From an uncultured Bacillota bacterium (GTDB lineage: Bacteria > Bacillota_I > Bacilli_A > RF39 > UBA660): a stretch of 5,675 nt of DNA. The first letter of the stretch is position 1; each line of letters opens with the position of its first letter. The notes under the pieces are model-generated. The model was not told where the DNA came from, made no database searches, and saw nothing but the letters and a program-made list of their open reading frames with translations. Location of the stretch: assembly GCA_947165195.1 (NCBI GenBank), contig CAMUZJ010000067.1, positions 1-5,675 on the forward strand, written 5' to 3'. Position numbers and translations under genes: made by a program. This document shows positions 1 to 5,666 of the stretch, one piece after another.

Positions 1-50
1 AATGGTGACATTTTGAGTTGACCAGTACTAATAGATCGAGGATTTAATCA
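1..50 (+). rRNA. rrl: 23S ribosomal RNA, 3' end (partial)
   Basis: The first 50 bases match the conserved 3' terminus of bacterial 23S rRNA. They contain the GAGTTGACC, AGTACTAATAGATCGAGG and TTTAATC blocks, which correspond to GAGCTGAC, TACTAATCGATCGAGG and CTTAACC in Bacillus. The rest of the gene lies upstream of the window. The mature 3' end is placed near 48-50 because the last bases should pair with the 5' end of 23S, which is outside the window; the exact end is uncertain by a few bases. It is followed by a 5S gene in the same orientation, so this is the distal part of an rRNA operon. Confidence 0.95.
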
Positions 51-113
51 TAATTATATAATTTGATGAACACAATATCTAAGTTTTCAGAGAATTATTT
101 CTCAATAAATATT
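51..113 (+). other. 23S-5S internal transcribed spacer
   Basis: This 63-nt A+T-rich spacer joins the 23S and 5S genes. It contains no tRNA gene. A small hairpin is visible (GAGAA at 90-94 pairing with TTCTC at 99-103, 4-nt loop). It could be part of the precursor structure that guides rRNA maturation, but a 5-bp stem in such A+T-rich sequence could also arise by chance. Confidence 0.6.
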
Positions 114-221
114 TTCTTGGTAACAATAGCAAGTAGGGTACACCTGTTCCCATCCCGAACACAGAAGTTAAGCTACTTAACGCCGAAGATAGTGAATGCG
201 AAAATAGGACGTTGCCAAGAA
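114..221 (+). rRNA. rrf: 5S ribosomal RNA
   Basis: This is the structural RNA of the large ribosomal subunit that binds uL5, uL18 and bL25-type proteins. The conserved core is present: the CCCATCCCGAACACAGAAGTTAAGC block (about 149-173), the CGCCGAAGATAGT segment and the TAGGACG near the 3' end. Helix I is explicit: 114-124 (TTCTTGGTAAC) pairs with 211-221 (GTTGCCAAGAA) through eleven pairs, including one G-U. The resulting length is about 108 nt, shorter than the roughly 116 nt of Bacillus 5S. The deficit lies mostly in the helix IV arm (about 187-207), which is reduced in a way reminiscent of mollicute 5S RNAs. The mature ends could shift inward by one or two bases. It is the last gene of the rRNA operon, and a T run begins immediately after the 3' strand of helix I. 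Confidence 0.95.
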
Positions 222-239
222 TTTTTTTTTGCGTTTTTT

Positions 240-271
240 AAAGAGAAAACAATACTATTTTCTCTTTTTTT
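240..271 (+). terminator. Intrinsic terminator of the rRNA operon
   Basis: A perfect 10-bp stem (AAAGAGAAAA at 240-249 with TTTTCTCTTT at 258-267) encloses an 8-nt loop and runs into a T tract (265-271). It lies 18 nt after the 5S gene and would end the rRNA transcript. The stem is A/U-rich and therefore not very stable. The T9 run at 222-230, directly after helix I of the 5S, may assist termination. Confidence 0.75.
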
Positions 272-279
272 GTTATACT
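271..279 (+). promoter_or_regulatory. Probable extended -10 promoter for tldDE
   Basis: TG at 271-272, one base, then TATACT at 274-279 gives an extended -10 element of the sigma-A type directly at the end of the terminator T tract. No convincing -35 hexamer lies 16-18 bp upstream; that position falls in the terminator loop and right arm. The extended -10 may compensate. A start point would fall near 286, just at the ribosome binding site AAGGAG (290-295), giving a very short leader. Confidence 0.5.
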
Positions 280-306
280 TAATTAGAAAAAGGAGAAAGA
301 TTAAAA

Positions 307-1680
307 ATGAAAAAAGAAGAGTATCAAGAATTGTTAACTACTATTTCTTCTACAAAATGTGACTTTTCTGAAGTCTATTATGAGGATAGTATTTCAAAAA
401 TGTATAGGGTTACCGATTCAAAATTAGATGATATAAATATAGCTACAGCAAGAGGAATAGGAATGAGAATGGTTAAAGATGGAGATACTTATTACGCCTC
501 ATCTAATAATTTAGATTATGAATTTTTAAAAAAACAAGCTAAAAAATTAGCATGCAACATAAAAGAAAAAAATAATGTTAATATCCAACTAGAAGAATTA
601 GAAGAATTATATCCTAATATAAAAATAGAACACGATGCCTTTGATATAATAAAGAAAAAGCAAATACTACTAGATTTAGATAAAAAAATAAGACAATATT
701 CTAATTTAGTAACTCAAGTTAATTTAGCTTTTGTAGAAAGCGACAAAAAAATTACAATAGCAAATAGTGAAGGAAAATACATAAAAAGTAGTTCATGTAT
801 TACAAGATTTTATTGTATGGTTTACACACAAAAAGGTGATATAAAAGAAACAAATTTTATAGATCACGCAGCTGGAAAAGGCTATGAATTTTTAGATGAA
901 TTAGATTTAGAAAAAGCAGTTATAGATTGTGCAAGAATTGCTGTAGAAAAATTAGATGCTCAAAACTTTAAAGGTGGAGAACTACCAGTTGTAATATGCC
1001 CAGGGTTTGGTGCTGTTATATTCCACGAAGCTTGCGGACATGGATTAGAAGCTACATCTGTTGAGCCTAAACTCTCCGTTTTTAGTAATGATTTAAATAA
1101 AAAAATAGCATCAGAAAAAGTAACCCTTGTTGATGATGGTACTATGGAAGGATATTGGGGAAGTAACTTAATCGATGATGAAGGAAATCCAACAGAAAGA
1201 AATATATTAATAAAAGAAGGAATCTTAAATGAATTCCTAGTAGATAAAATAAACTCTACAAAAATGAAACAAAAAGCTAATGGTTGTGGTAGAAGAGAAA
1301 GTTACTTATTTTCACCAACATCTAGAATGAGTAACACTTATATACTCCCTGGTAATGATAAAGTAGAAGATATGATAAAAAGCATCGATTTAGGAGTGTA
1401 TTGTGAAAGAATGAGTGGTGGAAGTGTAAATCCAGCAACTGGAGAATTTAATTTTGCTGTTGCCTCTGCATTTTTAATAGAAAAAGGAAAGTTAACAAAA
1501 AGAATTAAAGAAATTACATTAATAGGAACAAGCAAAGAAATATTAAAAAATGTTGAAATGGTATCTGATGATTTAAAAATATCTGCTGGTTATTGTGGAA
1601 GCAAAAGTGGAACAATTCCTGTTACCATAGGGCAGCCAACTATAAAAGTTTCTAAAATATTAGTAGGGGGTAAAGAATAA
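307..1680 (+). CDS. tldD: TldD, catalytic subunit of the TldD/TldE metalloprotease
   Basis: TldD is the zinc-bearing half of the heterodimeric TldD/TldE protease. In other bacteria it degrades unfolded peptides, matures some ribosomally made peptides (microcin B17) and helps remove the CcdA antitoxin. The 457-residue product has usual family length. It shows the metal motif HEACGH (H240, E241, H245) after GFGAVIF. C430 in AGYCGSKSG matches the C-terminal cysteine ligand described for E. coli TldD. Other family blocks are RGIGMRM (50-56), IDDEGNPTERN (289-299), GGSVNPATGEF (371-381) and TIGQPTIKV (440-448). No signal peptide or membrane segment is visible, so it is cytoplasmic. The start is supported by AAGGAG at 290-295, with an 11-nt spacer. 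Its stop overlaps the tldE start in TAATG, so the two should be made together. Confidence 0.95.
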   Translation: MKKEEYQELLTTISSTKCDFSEVYYEDSISKMYRVTDSKLDDINIATARGIGMRMVKDGDTYYASSNNLDYEFLKKQAKKLACNIKEKNNVNIQLEELEELYPNIKIEHDAFDIIKKKQILLDLDKKIRQYSNLVTQVNLAFVESDKKITIANSEGKYIKSSSCITRFYCMVYTQKGDIKETNFIDHAAGKGYEFLDELDLEKAVIDCARIAVEKLDAQNFKGGELPVVICPGFGAVIFHEACGHGLEATSVEPKLSVFSNDLNKKIASEKVTLVDDGTMEGYWGSNLIDDEGNPTERNILIKEGILNEFLVDKINSTKMKQKANGCGRRESYLFSPTSRMSNTYILPGNDKVEDMIKSIDLGVYCERMSGGSVNPATGEFNFAVASAFLIEKGKLTKRIKEITLIGTSKEILKNVEMVSDDLKISAGYCGSKSGTIPVTIGQPTIKVSKILVGGKE

Positions 1681-2957
1681 TGAACTATAAAGATTTTTTT
1701 AAACTGGCTAAAAAAAGGAAAATAAAAAACATACAAATAACAGAATTTACCAATAATGATATTTTGATAAAATACATAGATGAAAAACTAGACATTAATG
1801 ACTCATGCTTTAAAATTTCATATAAAATAAAAGCAGAAAGAGATAAGAAAAGCATCAAAATAACTTCAGATTACTTAGATGAAAATATTTTAGACCTAAT
1901 AGAAATGAAATTGGAATATACAGATACATCATACGAAGATGAATATTTAAAAAATAAAACTAACAATAATGTTAATATTAAAAAACTAGACTTATTGAAA
2001 GAACATGAAATAATAAAAGAAATATACAAATTAAAAGAAAAATCTAAATATTTAAAAAACATTGATAGTGAAATAACAGCATCTTTTGAAAAAGTAAGAA
2101 TTATTAATTCCAATGGAGTAGATATTTCGACAGCTAATGAAAGTTATAGTGCAAGTTGTGAGCTATTACTGGAAGATAATAATACTACAGTAAGCTATAA
2201 CAAATCACAACTAAAAGTAAAAAAACAAGATTTAGACTTAAAAAAACTTGTAGAAGATTCCATAAATGAAGCAGAAAAAATGATTGTAAAAGAAGAAATA
2301 AATACTGGAAAATATAATATTGTATTAAGTAATGAAGTAACAAGTTCTATCATCTCTAATATTATGGATGCAGTAGCAGCCAATAATATTAGACAAAAAA
2401 CATCCATTTTTACTGACAAATTAGTTAAAAAAATTATGGGCGAAAATATTACAATTATAGAAGATCCACAAAATAAAAAATATCCTGGATATACCTTATT
2501 TGATAATGAAGGAACAGATACTAGTAAAAAGGACATTATAAATCGAGGAATATTACAGACATATTTATATGACATTAAAGAAGCAAAAATTGCGAAAAGA
2601 GAGTCAACAGGAAACTCATATGAAGGAATAGATACTAGAAATTTATATCTTGTTCCTGGAAAATATTCTAAAGAAGAATTATTTATGCAATTGAAAAATG
2701 GATTATATATAACAGATTATATGGGTTCACAAAGTACTTCTATTAATACAAATACGGGTAACATTTCCTTACAAATATTTGGATTTATTATTGAAGATGG
2801 AAAAATAAAATGTGGATTTGAACCTTGTGTAATGACTACTACCATAGAAGAACTTTTTAATAGCGTAGAAGAAATTGGTAATGATTTAGAGTTCTTCAAT
2901 GCTAATACAGGATCACCTTCTATTTTAGTAAAAAACATCTCAATTGCCGGTAAATAA
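1680..2957 (+). CDS. tldE: TldE/PmbA, non-catalytic partner of TldD
   Basis: This is the TldD-family paralogue that pairs with TldD to enclose the proteolytic cavity. The 425-residue product lacks the HExxxH motif, as expected for TldE/PmbA. Family signatures are in the C-terminal half: GKYNIVLSNEV (210-220), YTLFDNEGTDTSKKDIINRGILQ around 271-293 (the FDNEGT block is diagnostic), GNSYEG (311-316), GLYITDYMG (341-349), EEIGNDLEF (397-405) and a final SIAGK. The N-terminal half is lysine-rich, poor in glycine and only weakly family-like. The segment after GLYITDYMG reads SQSTSINTNTGN in place of the usual GQGVNPVTGDY-type sequence. Translation starts at the ATG sharing its A with the tldD stop (TAATG); a G-rich stretch (1665-1670) can serve as Shine-Dalgarno, and coupling is likely. 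A terminator follows the gene, so tldD-tldE appears to be a two-gene operon. Confidence 0.9.
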   Translation: MNYKDFFKLAKKRKIKNIQITEFTNNDILIKYIDEKLDINDSCFKISYKIKAERDKKSIKITSDYLDENILDLIEMKLEYTDTSYEDEYLKNKTNNNVNIKKLDLLKEHEIIKEIYKLKEKSKYLKNIDSEITASFEKVRIINSNGVDISTANESYSASCELLLEDNNTTVSYNKSQLKVKKQDLDLKKLVEDSINEAEKMIVKEEINTGKYNIVLSNEVTSSIISNIMDAVAANNIRQKTSIFTDKLVKKIMGENITIIEDPQNKKYPGYTLFDNEGTDTSKKDIINRGILQTYLYDIKEAKIAKRESTGNSYEGIDTRNLYLVPGKYSKEELFMQLKNGLYITDYMGSQSTSINTNTGNISLQIFGFIIEDGKIKCGFEPCVMTTTIEELFNSVEEIGNDLEFFNANTGSPSILVKNISIAGK

Positions 2958-2993
2958 ATAGAAGTAAAGTTAATTTACAAAAATTCTTTTAAT

Positions 2994-3017
2994 AAGAGTT
3001 GTATAACTCTTTTTTTT
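2994..3017 (+). terminator. Intrinsic terminator after tldE
   Basis: A 7-bp stem (AAGAGTT at 2994-3000 with AACTCTT at 3005-3011) with a GTAT tetraloop is followed by a T tract extending to 3017. It lies 36 nt after the tldE stop and separates the tldDE transcript from the tsa genes. The same bases also contain the apparent -35 of the next promoter. Confidence 0.8.
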
Positions 3018-3027
3018 GTGACATAAT
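2999..3027 (+). promoter_or_regulatory. Promoter for tsaE-tsaB-rimI, overlapping the terminator
   Basis: TTGTAT (2999-3004), a 17-bp spacer and CATAAT (3022-3027) form a good sigma-A type promoter, and TG at 3019-3020 adds an extended -10. The -35 hexamer sits in the last two stem bases and the tetraloop of the terminator, and the T tract makes up much of the spacer. A start point near 3034 would leave a leader of about 13 nt before tsaE. Confidence 0.6.
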
Positions 3028-3046
3028 AAATGGTAGGTGAGGAAAG

Positions 3047-3505
3047 ATGGATTATAAAATTACAACGTACTCAGAAGAAGAGACAATAGAGTTAGCACAA
3101 AATTTTGAATCAGAAAAATTTGAAAATATGGTAATCTGTTTAAGAGGAGATTTAGGTAGTGGTAAAACCATTTTTACAAAAGGTTTTGCACAAGCAATGG
3201 AAATAAAAGAAGAAATCACTTCTCCAACCTTTAATATTATAAAAGAATATAATTCAGGTGATATGCCACTATATCATATGGATGTTTATAGATTAGATGG
3301 AAAAGTAGAAGAATTAGGAATTGAAGAATATTTCACAAAAGGTGGAGTAACCATTATTGAATGGGCAGATATGATTCAAGATTATTTACCAGAAGATAGA
3401 CTAGATATTAAAATAAAACCTTCTATAGAAGATGAAAATAAACGCATTATTACAATTACACCATATGGATATGAATATGAAGAATTATGTGAGGCTGTAC
3501 TATGA
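3047..3505 (+). CDS. tsaE: TsaE, ATPase of the t6A tRNA-modification complex
   Basis: TsaE is the P-loop ATPase that binds the TsaB-TsaD dimer and is needed for repeated rounds of threonylcarbamoyl transfer to A37 of ANN-decoding tRNAs; it acts in the cytoplasm. The 152-residue length is normal for the family. Visible motifs are the Walker A GDLGSGKT (34-41), the switch-like TSPTF (58-62), the HMDVYRL block (77-83) and IIEWAD (103-108), all typical of the YjeE/TsaE family. GAGGA at 3039-3043 sits just upstream of the ATG and supports this start. The TGA stop overlaps the tsaB start by four bases (ATGA), which implies translational coupling. It is the first gene of the tsaE-tsaB-rimI cluster, downstream of a clear promoter. 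Use of TGA here shows that TGA is a stop in this genome. Confidence 0.95.
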   Translation: MDYKITTYSEEETIELAQNFESEKFENMVICLRGDLGSGKTIFTKGFAQAMEIKEEITSPTFNIIKEYNSGDMPLYHMDVYRLDGKVEELGIEEYFTKGGVTIIEWADMIQDYLPEDRLDIKIKPSIEDENKRIITITPYGYEYEELCEAVL

Positions 3506-4125
3506 GATGTTTATATATAGATACATCCTCTAGTTTTTTGTATGCTGGGATTGTAAATGAAGGTAAGTTGGAGGCAGAAATAAAAAAAGAATATGGGCAC
3601 AAACTATCTGAAATGACATGGCCAGAAATGGCAACTATGTTTGAAAATTGCAAAATAACAGCAAAAGATATTAATAAAATCATAGTCGTAAATGGTCCAG
3701 GAAGCTTTACAGGAATAAGAATAGGCATAACAATTGCCAAAGTGTACGCATGGAGTCTAAATATTCCTATTACAACAATTACTTCGTTAGAAGCAATGGC
3801 TATATCATCAGATATAAAATCTTATAAAGTTCCAATGATAGACGCAAGAAGAAAGTATGTATTTGCAGCAATCTATGATCAGAATAATAAAGAAATTTTA
3901 AAGCCTAGTTATCTAAAAATAGAAGATTTGAATAAAGAATTAGAAAAAATAGAAGAGTATTCCATAATAACGAATGATAAAATAAAAGAATACGAACAAA
4001 CAATAAGTTATTCTCCAGATATTTTAAAGATTGTTAATACATTTAAAGACAAAAAAGAAATAAGCCCACATGCTATTAATCCAGATTATCTAAAATTAAC
4101 AGAAGCAGAAGAAAGTAAGATGTAA
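3502..4125 (+). CDS. tsaB: TsaB, scaffold subunit of the t6A tRNA-modification complex
   Basis: TsaB is an ASKHA-fold paralogue of TsaD. It has no catalytic metal site of its own and forms the heterodimer with TsaD to which TsaE binds. The N-terminus reads LYIDTSS (4-10), the typical first strand, followed by GPGSFTGIRIG (65-75), the family's most diagnostic block, then TSLEAMA (94-100) and MIDARRKYVFAAIYD (112-126). The C-terminal NPDYLKLTEAE (193-203) is also usual. At 207 residues it is somewhat shorter than the roughly 230 of E. coli or B. subtilis, with the reduction in the less conserved C-terminal domain. The start overlaps tsaE by ATGA, and GAGG at 3491-3494 inside tsaE is well placed as a Shine-Dalgarno. 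rimI begins 2 nt after its stop. Confidence 0.93.
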   Translation: MRCLYIDTSSSFLYAGIVNEGKLEAEIKKEYGHKLSEMTWPEMATMFENCKITAKDINKIIVVNGPGSFTGIRIGITIAKVYAWSLNIPITTITSLEAMAISSDIKSYKVPMIDARRKYVFAAIYDQNNKEILKPSYLKIEDLNKELEKIEEYSIITNDKIKEYEQTISYSPDILKIVNTFKDKKEISPHAINPDYLKLTEAEESKM

Positions 4126-4127
4126 CA

Positions 4128-4532
4128 ATGATAATAGAAGTAACAAAAGAAAATCTATCTATATTAGATAATTCTTTTTTATCAAAGGAAACAGTATTAA
4201 AAGATTTAGAGAGTAATCCTTTTGGAAAATATTTAGTTCTTAAAGAAGATGAAGAGATAATAGGTTACGTATATTATAGTGATATCTATGAAAGAGCAGA
4301 AATTAATCAAATAGAAATAAAAGTTATCCACAGAAATTGTGGAAAAGGTTCTATTTTATTAGAAAATTTAATAGAAACTGTGGATAAAGATATTACTCTT
4401 GAAGTAAAAAAAGACAACATTTCAGCCATTAAACTATATAAAAAATTTGGTTTTGAAGAAAAGGCCATAAGACCAGGGTATTATAATGGAATAGATGGAA
4501 TATTAATGGAAAGAAAAAGGACTCTTAACTAG
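4128..4532 (+). CDS. rimI: RimI-type ribosomal protein alanine N-acetyltransferase (GNAT)
   Basis: This GNAT-fold enzyme uses acetyl-CoA to acetylate protein N-termini; the classic RimI substrate is ribosomal protein bS18. The actual target here is not shown by the sequence. The product has 134 residues, a little shorter than the usual 145-150. The acetyl-CoA loop RNCGKG (69-74) follows the IEIKVIH strand. The LEVKKDNISAIKLYKKFGF block (91-109) is typical of RimI, and E92 and Y104 align with the general base and acid (E103 and Y115) of E. coli RimI. RPGYYNGIDGILM (115-127) is the conserved C-terminal element. It starts 2 nt after the tsaB stop with no clear GGAGG-like site, so translation probably depends on ribosomes finishing tsaB. 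Its last codons form the left arm of the following terminator. The tsaB-rimI neighbourhood supports RimI over a generic GNAT. Confidence 0.88.
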   Translation: MIIEVTKENLSILDNSFLSKETVLKDLESNPFGKYLVLKEDEEIIGYVYYSDIYERAEINQIEIKVIHRNCGKGSILLENLIETVDKDITLEVKKDNISAIKLYKKFGFEEKAIRPGYYNGIDGILMERKRTLN

Positions 4533-4548
4533 AAAAAAAGAGTCTTTT
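4516..4548 (+). terminator. Intrinsic terminator overlapping the rimI stop, before tsaD
   Basis: GACTCTT (4520-4526) pairs perfectly with AAGAGTC (4538-4544); AAAG (4516-4519) can extend the stem with TTTT (4545-4548) through one G-U pair. The loop of 11 nt contains the rimI stop codon (4530-4532). The T tract is short (TTTT, then AT), so termination may be partial. The left arm lies inside the last codons of rimI, and A-rich sequence on its left could let it work in both directions. Translating ribosomes reaching the stop would cover the left arm, so folding may depend on rimI translation. Confidence 0.65.
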
Positions 4549-4549
4549 A

Positions 4550-4558
4550 TGTTAAAAT
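4550..4558 (+). promoter_or_regulatory. Probable extended -10 promoter for tsaD
   Basis: TG (4550-4551), one base, then TAAAAT (4553-4558) forms an extended -10 just after the terminator T tract. No good -35 hexamer is visible 16-18 bp upstream. If active, it would give tsaD its own transcript with a leader of about 20 nt. Confidence 0.45.
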
Positions 4559-4573
4559 AGATAGGAATTGGAA

Positions 4574-4578
4574 AGAGG
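4574..4578 (+). promoter_or_regulatory. Ribosome binding site that fixes the tsaD start
   Basis: AGAGG lies 7 nt upstream of the ATG at 4586, ideal Shine-Dalgarno spacing. It falls inside the frame if the upstream in-frame TTG at 4568 were used, which argues for the ATG as the true start. Confidence 0.7.
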
Positions 4579-4585
4579 TTTTATA

Positions 4586-5590
4586 ATGAAAGATACTTAT
4601 ATATTAGGAATAGAAAGCAGTTGTGATGAAACAAGCGTTTCTATTGTAAAAAATGGAACAGAAGAAATAGCAACTGTCATATCTAGTCAAATAGACATTC
4701 ATAAAGATTACGGTGGAGTAGTTCCTGAAATCGCTAGTAGACAGCACGTAAAAAATGTTACTATGGTTTTAGAAGAATGTATGAGTAAAGCCAATATGAA
4801 AATAGAAGATGTAGATGCCATTGCGATTACTTATGGTCCAGGATTAATTGGATCCTTATTAATAGGGTTAGAAACAGCAAAAACTTTAGCATTTGTCTAT
4901 AATAAGCCCTTAATACCGGTTCATCATATAGCTGGGCATATTTATGCGAATAGTTTAGTAAAAGAAATGCAATTTCCATTACTAGCTGTAGTAGTAAGTG
5001 GTGGACATACAGAATTAATAGAAATGCCAAAACATTATCAATTTGATAAATTAGGTGGAACGCTAGATGATGCGATAGGAGAGTGCTACGATAAAGTAGC
5101 AAGAGTTATTGGATTAGAATATCCAGGGGGACCTAAGATAGATAAGCTTGCTAAACAAGGAAAACCTACCTATCAATTACCAGTTCCATTGAAAGATGAT
5201 AGTTATAATTTTTCATTTAGTGGATTAAAAAGTGCCGTAATAAATTTAGCTCATAATGAAGAACAAAGAGGCAATAAGATAAGAGAAGCCGACTTAGCTA
5301 CCTCTTTTCAAACTGTAGCAGTGGAAGCAATTGTATCTAAAGTTAGAAAAGCAATCATTAATAAAAATATAAAATATGTAATATTAGCAGGTGGAGTAGC
5401 AGCAAACCAAGGGTTAAGAGAAGCTATGACAAATTTAGCTAATGAGTTAAAAGTAGAATTAACAATACCTCCTATGAAATATTGTACAGATAACGCTACA
5501 ATGATAGCAGCAGCTGGATACTATGCTTATCTTGATGGAAGAAGAGCCGATTTAACATTAAATTCAAAGTCACAAGATGAATTAAAATAA
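4586..5590 (+). CDS. tsaD: TsaD, catalytic subunit of tRNA t6A37 threonylcarbamoyltransferase
   Basis: TsaD transfers the threonylcarbamoyl group from threonylcarbamoyl-AMP to A37 of ANN-decoding tRNAs, working with TsaB and TsaE in the cytoplasm. From the ATG at 4586 the product has 334 residues, normal for the Kae1/TsaD/Gcp family. It begins YILGIESSCDET (5-16), the hallmark N-terminus. It continues with GGVVPEIASRQH (43-54), GPGLIGSLLIG (84-94) and the metal motif HIAGH (H114, H118), then VVSGGHTEL (136-144), LDDAIGECYDKVAR (160-173), YPGGP (179-183), FSFSGLKSA (209-217), AGGVAAN (268-274) and CTDNATMIA (300-308). D302 is the third metal ligand of the family. All key residues are present. 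It is adjacent to tsaE-tsaB-rimI but set apart by a terminator and probable promoter, so its level may be partly independent of its partners. Confidence 0.96.
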   Translation: MKDTYILGIESSCDETSVSIVKNGTEEIATVISSQIDIHKDYGGVVPEIASRQHVKNVTMVLEECMSKANMKIEDVDAIAITYGPGLIGSLLIGLETAKTLAFVYNKPLIPVHHIAGHIYANSLVKEMQFPLLAVVVSGGHTELIEMPKHYQFDKLGGTLDDAIGECYDKVARVIGLEYPGGPKIDKLAKQGKPTYQLPVPLKDDSYNFSFSGLKSAVINLAHNEEQRGNKIREADLATSFQTVAVEAIVSKVRKAIINKNIKYVILAGGVAANQGLREAMTNLANELKVELTIPPMKYCTDNATMIAAAGYYAYLDGRRADLTLNSKSQDELK

Positions 5591-5598
5591 TTCAATAA

Positions 5599-5621
5599 GG
5601 TTAGTAATACTAATCTTTTTT
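5599..5621 (+). terminator. Intrinsic terminator after tsaD
   Basis: GGTTAG (5599-5604) pairs with CTAATC (5610-5615), including one G-U pair, around a 5-nt loop. A T tract follows (5616-5621). AA at 5597-5598 can extend the stem into the first Ts. It lies 8 nt after the tsaD stop and would end the tsa transcript. Confidence 0.75.
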
Positions 5622-5633
5622 GTTTAAAAATAG

Positions 5634-5639
5634 TATAAT
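5634..5639 (+). promoter_or_regulatory. -10 element of a promoter for the downstream gene
   Basis: A consensus TATAAT lies at 5634-5639, between the tsaD terminator and the next ribosome binding site. No clear -35 hexamer is visible 16-18 bp upstream, where the right arm of the terminator lies, and there is no TG extension. Sequence this rich in A+T makes chance matches possible. Confidence 0.5.
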
Positions 5640-5666
5640 AATATAAAAGTTAAAAAGGAGACAATA

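Noticed and set aside
272..306. Riboswitch or long regulated leader ahead of tldD
   Set aside because: Only about 35 bases separate the rRNA terminator from the tldD start, which is too short for any known riboswitch.
63..362. An open frame of 99 codons across the 5S region
   Set aside because: It reads through the 5S rRNA, the terminator and the start of tldD, has no ribosome binding site at its start, and its product looks like translated non-coding A+T-rich sequence.
583..608. Short direct repeat GAAGAATTA in tldD
   Set aside because: It encodes Glu-Glu-Leu repeats in a variable linker and is explained by biased codon use; nothing suggests a mobile or regulatory repeat.
2964..2978. A small hairpin (GTAAA with TTTAC, 5-nt loop) just after tldE
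   Set aside because: Five A/U-rich pairs with no T tract behind it; likely chance, and a better terminator follows at 2994-3017.
3022..3505. Possible use of the mycoplasma genetic code, suggested by the mollicute-like 5S
   Set aside because: tsaE ends at a TGA that overlaps the tsaB start in the usual ATGA manner, and tryptophans in tldD and tsaE are written TGG.
4568..4585. An upstream TTG start for tsaD adding six residues
   Set aside because: The AGAGG ribosome binding site lies inside this extension and is ideally spaced for the ATG at 4586, which also gives the usual TsaD N-terminus.
1338..5102. Several minus-strand open frames inside tldD, tldE, tsaB and tsaD
   Set aside because: Each lies opposite a well-recognised + strand gene, has no family motif, and has the hydrophobic, Leu/Ile/Ser-rich composition expected from the reverse complement of A+T-rich coding sequence.
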